Below, piece after piece: positions 62,113 through 64,000 of a DNA stretch of 64,000 nucleotides. Numbering within the stretch: the stretch's first letter is position 1; every line of letters starts with the position of its first letter. The translations under genes and the position numbers were made by a program. Under the pieces are notes generated by a model. The model worked only from the letters and a program-made list of their open reading frames with translations. It was not told the DNA's origin and did not search any database. This DNA is from JALSRD01 sp964476595. GTDB lineage: Bacteria > Desulfobacterota > Desulfobacteria > Desulfobacterales > JALSRD01. The stretch is taken from contig CAYZCL010000057.1 in the NCBI GenBank assembly GCA_964476595.1, forward strand, positions 1 through 64,000, written 5' to 3'.

Positions 62113-64000
62113 CTACTCGTCGAGCACCTTCCTGACTACCTTCAGCATATGCTTCAGCTTGTACGGCTTGCGGATGAAAGCGCTGGCACCGACCTCGAGG
62201 GCCTCCTTGGCGTGACCGTCGAGAGAATAACCACTGGCGATGATCACCTTCAGGCCGGGATCTCTTTTCAGCAGTTCCTCCAAACACCGTATCCCCCCCA
62301 TCCCCGGCATCATCAGGTCGAGGATGACCAGCGCGATTTCCTCCCGCTTCTGCATAAAGACCGCAAGGGCCTCCTCACCGTCTTTTGCCGGCAGTACCGT
62401 GTAGCCGAACTTCTGGAGTATTTCTTTTCCGATGCCGCGCAAGAATTTTTCGTCGTCTACCAGCAGGATGGTTTCACTGCCGCCCTTCGGGACGGCTGTT
62501 TCTTTCGGCGTCCCGGCCGGGCGCCGGATTTTTCCTTTCCCCACCGGAAGATATATCTTGAAAGTGGTCCCGTGCCCGGGCTCACTGTAACACATGATGA
62601 ATCCCCTGTGGCTCTGGACAATGCCATAGACCATGGCGAGACCGAGCCCGCTGCCCTTGCCCACTTCCTTGGTGGTGAAAAAGGGATCGAAGATATGCTC
62701 ACGGGTCTCTTTGTCCATACCGGTGCCGGTATCGGAAATCGTCAAAAGTACATATTTCCCCGGCCTCGCTCCCAGGTGGCGACGGCAGTAGCGCTCCCCC
62801 AACGTGACATTTTTCGTTTCGATTGTCAGCGTGCCCCCCTCCGGCATAGCGTCCCTGGCGTTGACGCACAAATTCATCAGAACCTGTTCCAGCTGGGCGG
62901 AATCGGCATAGACGGGGTCCAGATCCTTTTCCAGACGAAGCCGAATCGCGATCATCTTGGGAATCGTTCTTTTCAGCAGCTTTTCCACCTGCTCCACTTC
63001 CCGGTTGAGATTCATCAGTTTCGGCTTGCCCTCCACCTTTCGGCTGAAGGTAAGCAACTGCTGGGTGAGTTCGCTGGCTCTGTTGCCCGCTTTCTCTATT
63101 TCGCGCAAATTGTTGAGATCCGGGTCCCCCTCGTCCTTCGACATGATCAGGTATTGCGTGTAGCCCAAAATACCTTGGAGCAGGTTATTGAAATCATGAG
63201 CGATGCCTCCAGCAAGCGTACCGACCGCTTCCATTTTCTGGGCCTGGAGCACCTGCCGGTTGAGTTTCTGGATTTCCCTTTCGGCAATGATCCGGTCGGT
63301 CACATCACGGGCGATGCCGCTGATATAAGCTTTCCCTTCCTTGGGCCGTATGAGATTGCTGCGATATTCCAGGTAGATCTTTCGCCTGTCCTTGGTGAAA
63401 TAACACGAAATGCCGTTGAAGTATCCCTTTTGCAGGATGCTCTTTAAATACTCGCTGACAAACTTCTTCCGGAGTTCAGGCTTCATGAAATCCGCCGCTT
63501 TTCTTCCCAGAAATTCGTCGTCGGCATAGCCGAAGATGCTGGTCATGGCCCGGTTGGCACTGGTAAACCGCCCCTCCAGATCCTGTGTGTAGATGAGGTC
63601 CGATACGGAGTTGAAAAGATCCCGGTAGCGCTTTTCCGAACGGCGCAGTTCGGCCTGCGCTTGATTGAAGGCGGTGATGTCCCTGCTGACCACAAGGAGG
63701 CAGTCTTCGTCCTGGTATCGAAATACCTTTCCGGACAGAAGAACGTCGAGGATGCGCCCGTCACGCATCTGAAACTTCATTGCAAACCCGTTGACGAGGC
63801 CCTTTTCTCCAAGCGCCTGAATCAGCTTTTGACGGTCACCCGAATCGGGATACAGGTTCAACTCAAAGGCGGTCTTACCGACAATCTCCTCTCTTGAAAA
63901 ACCCGTCAGTTTGCAAAAGGCGGTATTGACATACAGGTAGCGCGCTTCTTTCATCGTCGATATGGTGACCGAGTCCGGCACACTGTTGAAAATGATCTGG
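62113..64000 (-). CDS. PAS-domain hybrid histidine kinase (partial at window end)
   Basis: At least 629 residues, since the frame is open through the window edge (QIIFNSVPDSV runs in from outside). Three or more PAS domains (RYLYVNTAFCKLTGFS, RFTSANRAMTSIFGY) come first. HisKA has GGIAHDFNNLLQGILGYTQ, and the ATPase domain has GTGMDKET and GSGLGLAMVYGI. A receiver ends the protein (LVDDEKFLRG, VILDLMMPGMGG). The IAHDFNN form marks a hybrid kinase subgroup. The input and partner are unknown. Composition is somewhat lower in GC than its neighbours. Confidence 0.9.
   Translation of the reverse strand, partial: QIIFNSVPDSVTISTMKEARYLYVNTAFCKLTGFSREEIVGKTAFELNLYPDSGDRQKLIQALGEKGLVNGFAMKFQMRDGRILDVLLSGKVFRYQDEDCLLVVSRDITAFNQAQAELRRSEKRYRDLFNSVSDLIYTQDLEGRFTSANRAMTSIFGYADDEFLGRKAADFMKPELRKKFVSEYLKSILQKGYFNGISCYFTKDRRKIYLEYRSNLIRPKEGKAYISGIARDVTDRIIAEREIQKLNRQVLQAQKMEAVGTLAGGIAHDFNNLLQGILGYTQYLIMSKDEGDPDLNNLREIEKAGNRASELTQQLLTFSRKVEGKPKLMNLNREVEQVEKLLKRTIPKMIAIRLRLEKDLDPVYADSAQLEQVLMNLCVNARDAMPEGGTLTIETKNVTLGERYCRRHLGARPGKYVLLTISDTGTGMDKETREHIFDPFFTTKEVGKGSGLGLAMVYGIVQSHRGFIMCYSEPGHGTTFKIYLPVGKGKIRRPAGTPKETAVPKGGSETILLVDDEKFLRGIGKEILQKFGYTVLPAKDGEEALAVFMQKREEIALVILDLMMPGMGGIRCLEELLKRDPGLKVIIASGYSLDGHAKEALEVGASAFIRKPYKLKHMLKVVRKVLDE

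Noticed and set aside
1..64000. CRISPR arrays, tRNA or rRNA genes, phage or IS elements
   Set aside because: I saw no short regular repeats with spacers, no cloverleaf or ribosomal RNA sequence and no transposase or integrase. A tRNA could still be missed by eye.

Overview
The window reads as the chromosome of a high-GC anaerobic bacterium of the Desulfobacterota, most likely a Desulfobacteraceae or Desulfosarcinaceae-type sulfate reducer or close relative. The evidence is a DsrC protein with both redox cysteines, a siroheme decarboxylase (AhbA/B type) subunit, a full-length pyruvate:ferredoxin oxidoreductase, a tungsten-type aldehyde oxidoreductase, a Flox/Hdr/Nuo electron-transfer operon, corrinoid methyltransferase genes, many NtrC-type two-component systems, and use of UGA as selenocysteine. 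No single gene fixes the species.

Layout. 1-5.5 kb: PrmA-like methyltransferase, MBL hydrolase, sirtuin, RACo-like ASKHA protein and MFS permease, all on the plus strand. 5.8-8.2 kb: a visibly AT-richer glycosyltransferase and polysaccharide deacetylase pair. 8.3-15.1 kb: a YeiH-type permease operon with three small genes (minus strand) behind a sigma-54 promoter, divergent from a haem-domain histidine kinase and an NtrC-type activator. 15.1-21.9 kb: a GntR regulator with an aldehyde oxidoreductase and MoaD protein (minus), divergent from a two-gene flavin dehydrogenase (plus). Both promoters carry the same palindrome. 21.9-24.3 kb: a short peptide gene with four in-frame UGA codons, each before Gly-Gly, followed by a radical SAM/SPASM maturase. 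24.5-28.2 kb: pyruvate:ferredoxin oxidoreductase. 28.4-36 kb: YkgJ protein, class II aldolase, a broken lyase, an MttB-family methyltransferase, a broken BCCT transporter, a NapH-like ferredoxin and a queuosine-type glycosyltransferase. 36-44.7 kb: sulfatase and TRAP pseudogenes around an AsmA-like giant and a D15-type outer membrane protein, then nitrilase, siroheme decarboxylase subunit, YjbQ and dsrC.

44.8-54.5 kb is one minus-strand operon: split HdrA N-terminus (with Sec), NuoE, NuoF, a NuoG-HdrA fusion, MvhD/FloxD (with Sec), FloxC-, FloxB- and FloxA-like proteins. It looks like a flavin-based electron bifurcation or confurcation machine linking NADH, ferredoxin and a thiol/disulfide partner. 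Upstream lie a response regulator with a duplicated Cys-rich insert, a broken glycosyltransferase-like gene, an NtrC-type regulator, and a kinase with a Rossmann-fold N-terminus. The window ends with miaA and a hybrid PAS kinase that runs off the edge.

The main points are three selenoprotein genes that ordinary gene calling would split or miss (sbtA, hdrA N-terminal half, mvhD), the apparent splitting of HdrA between a Sec mini-protein and a NuoG fusion, and the multi-Sec modified-peptide system. At least five pseudogenes show that parts of this region are decaying.
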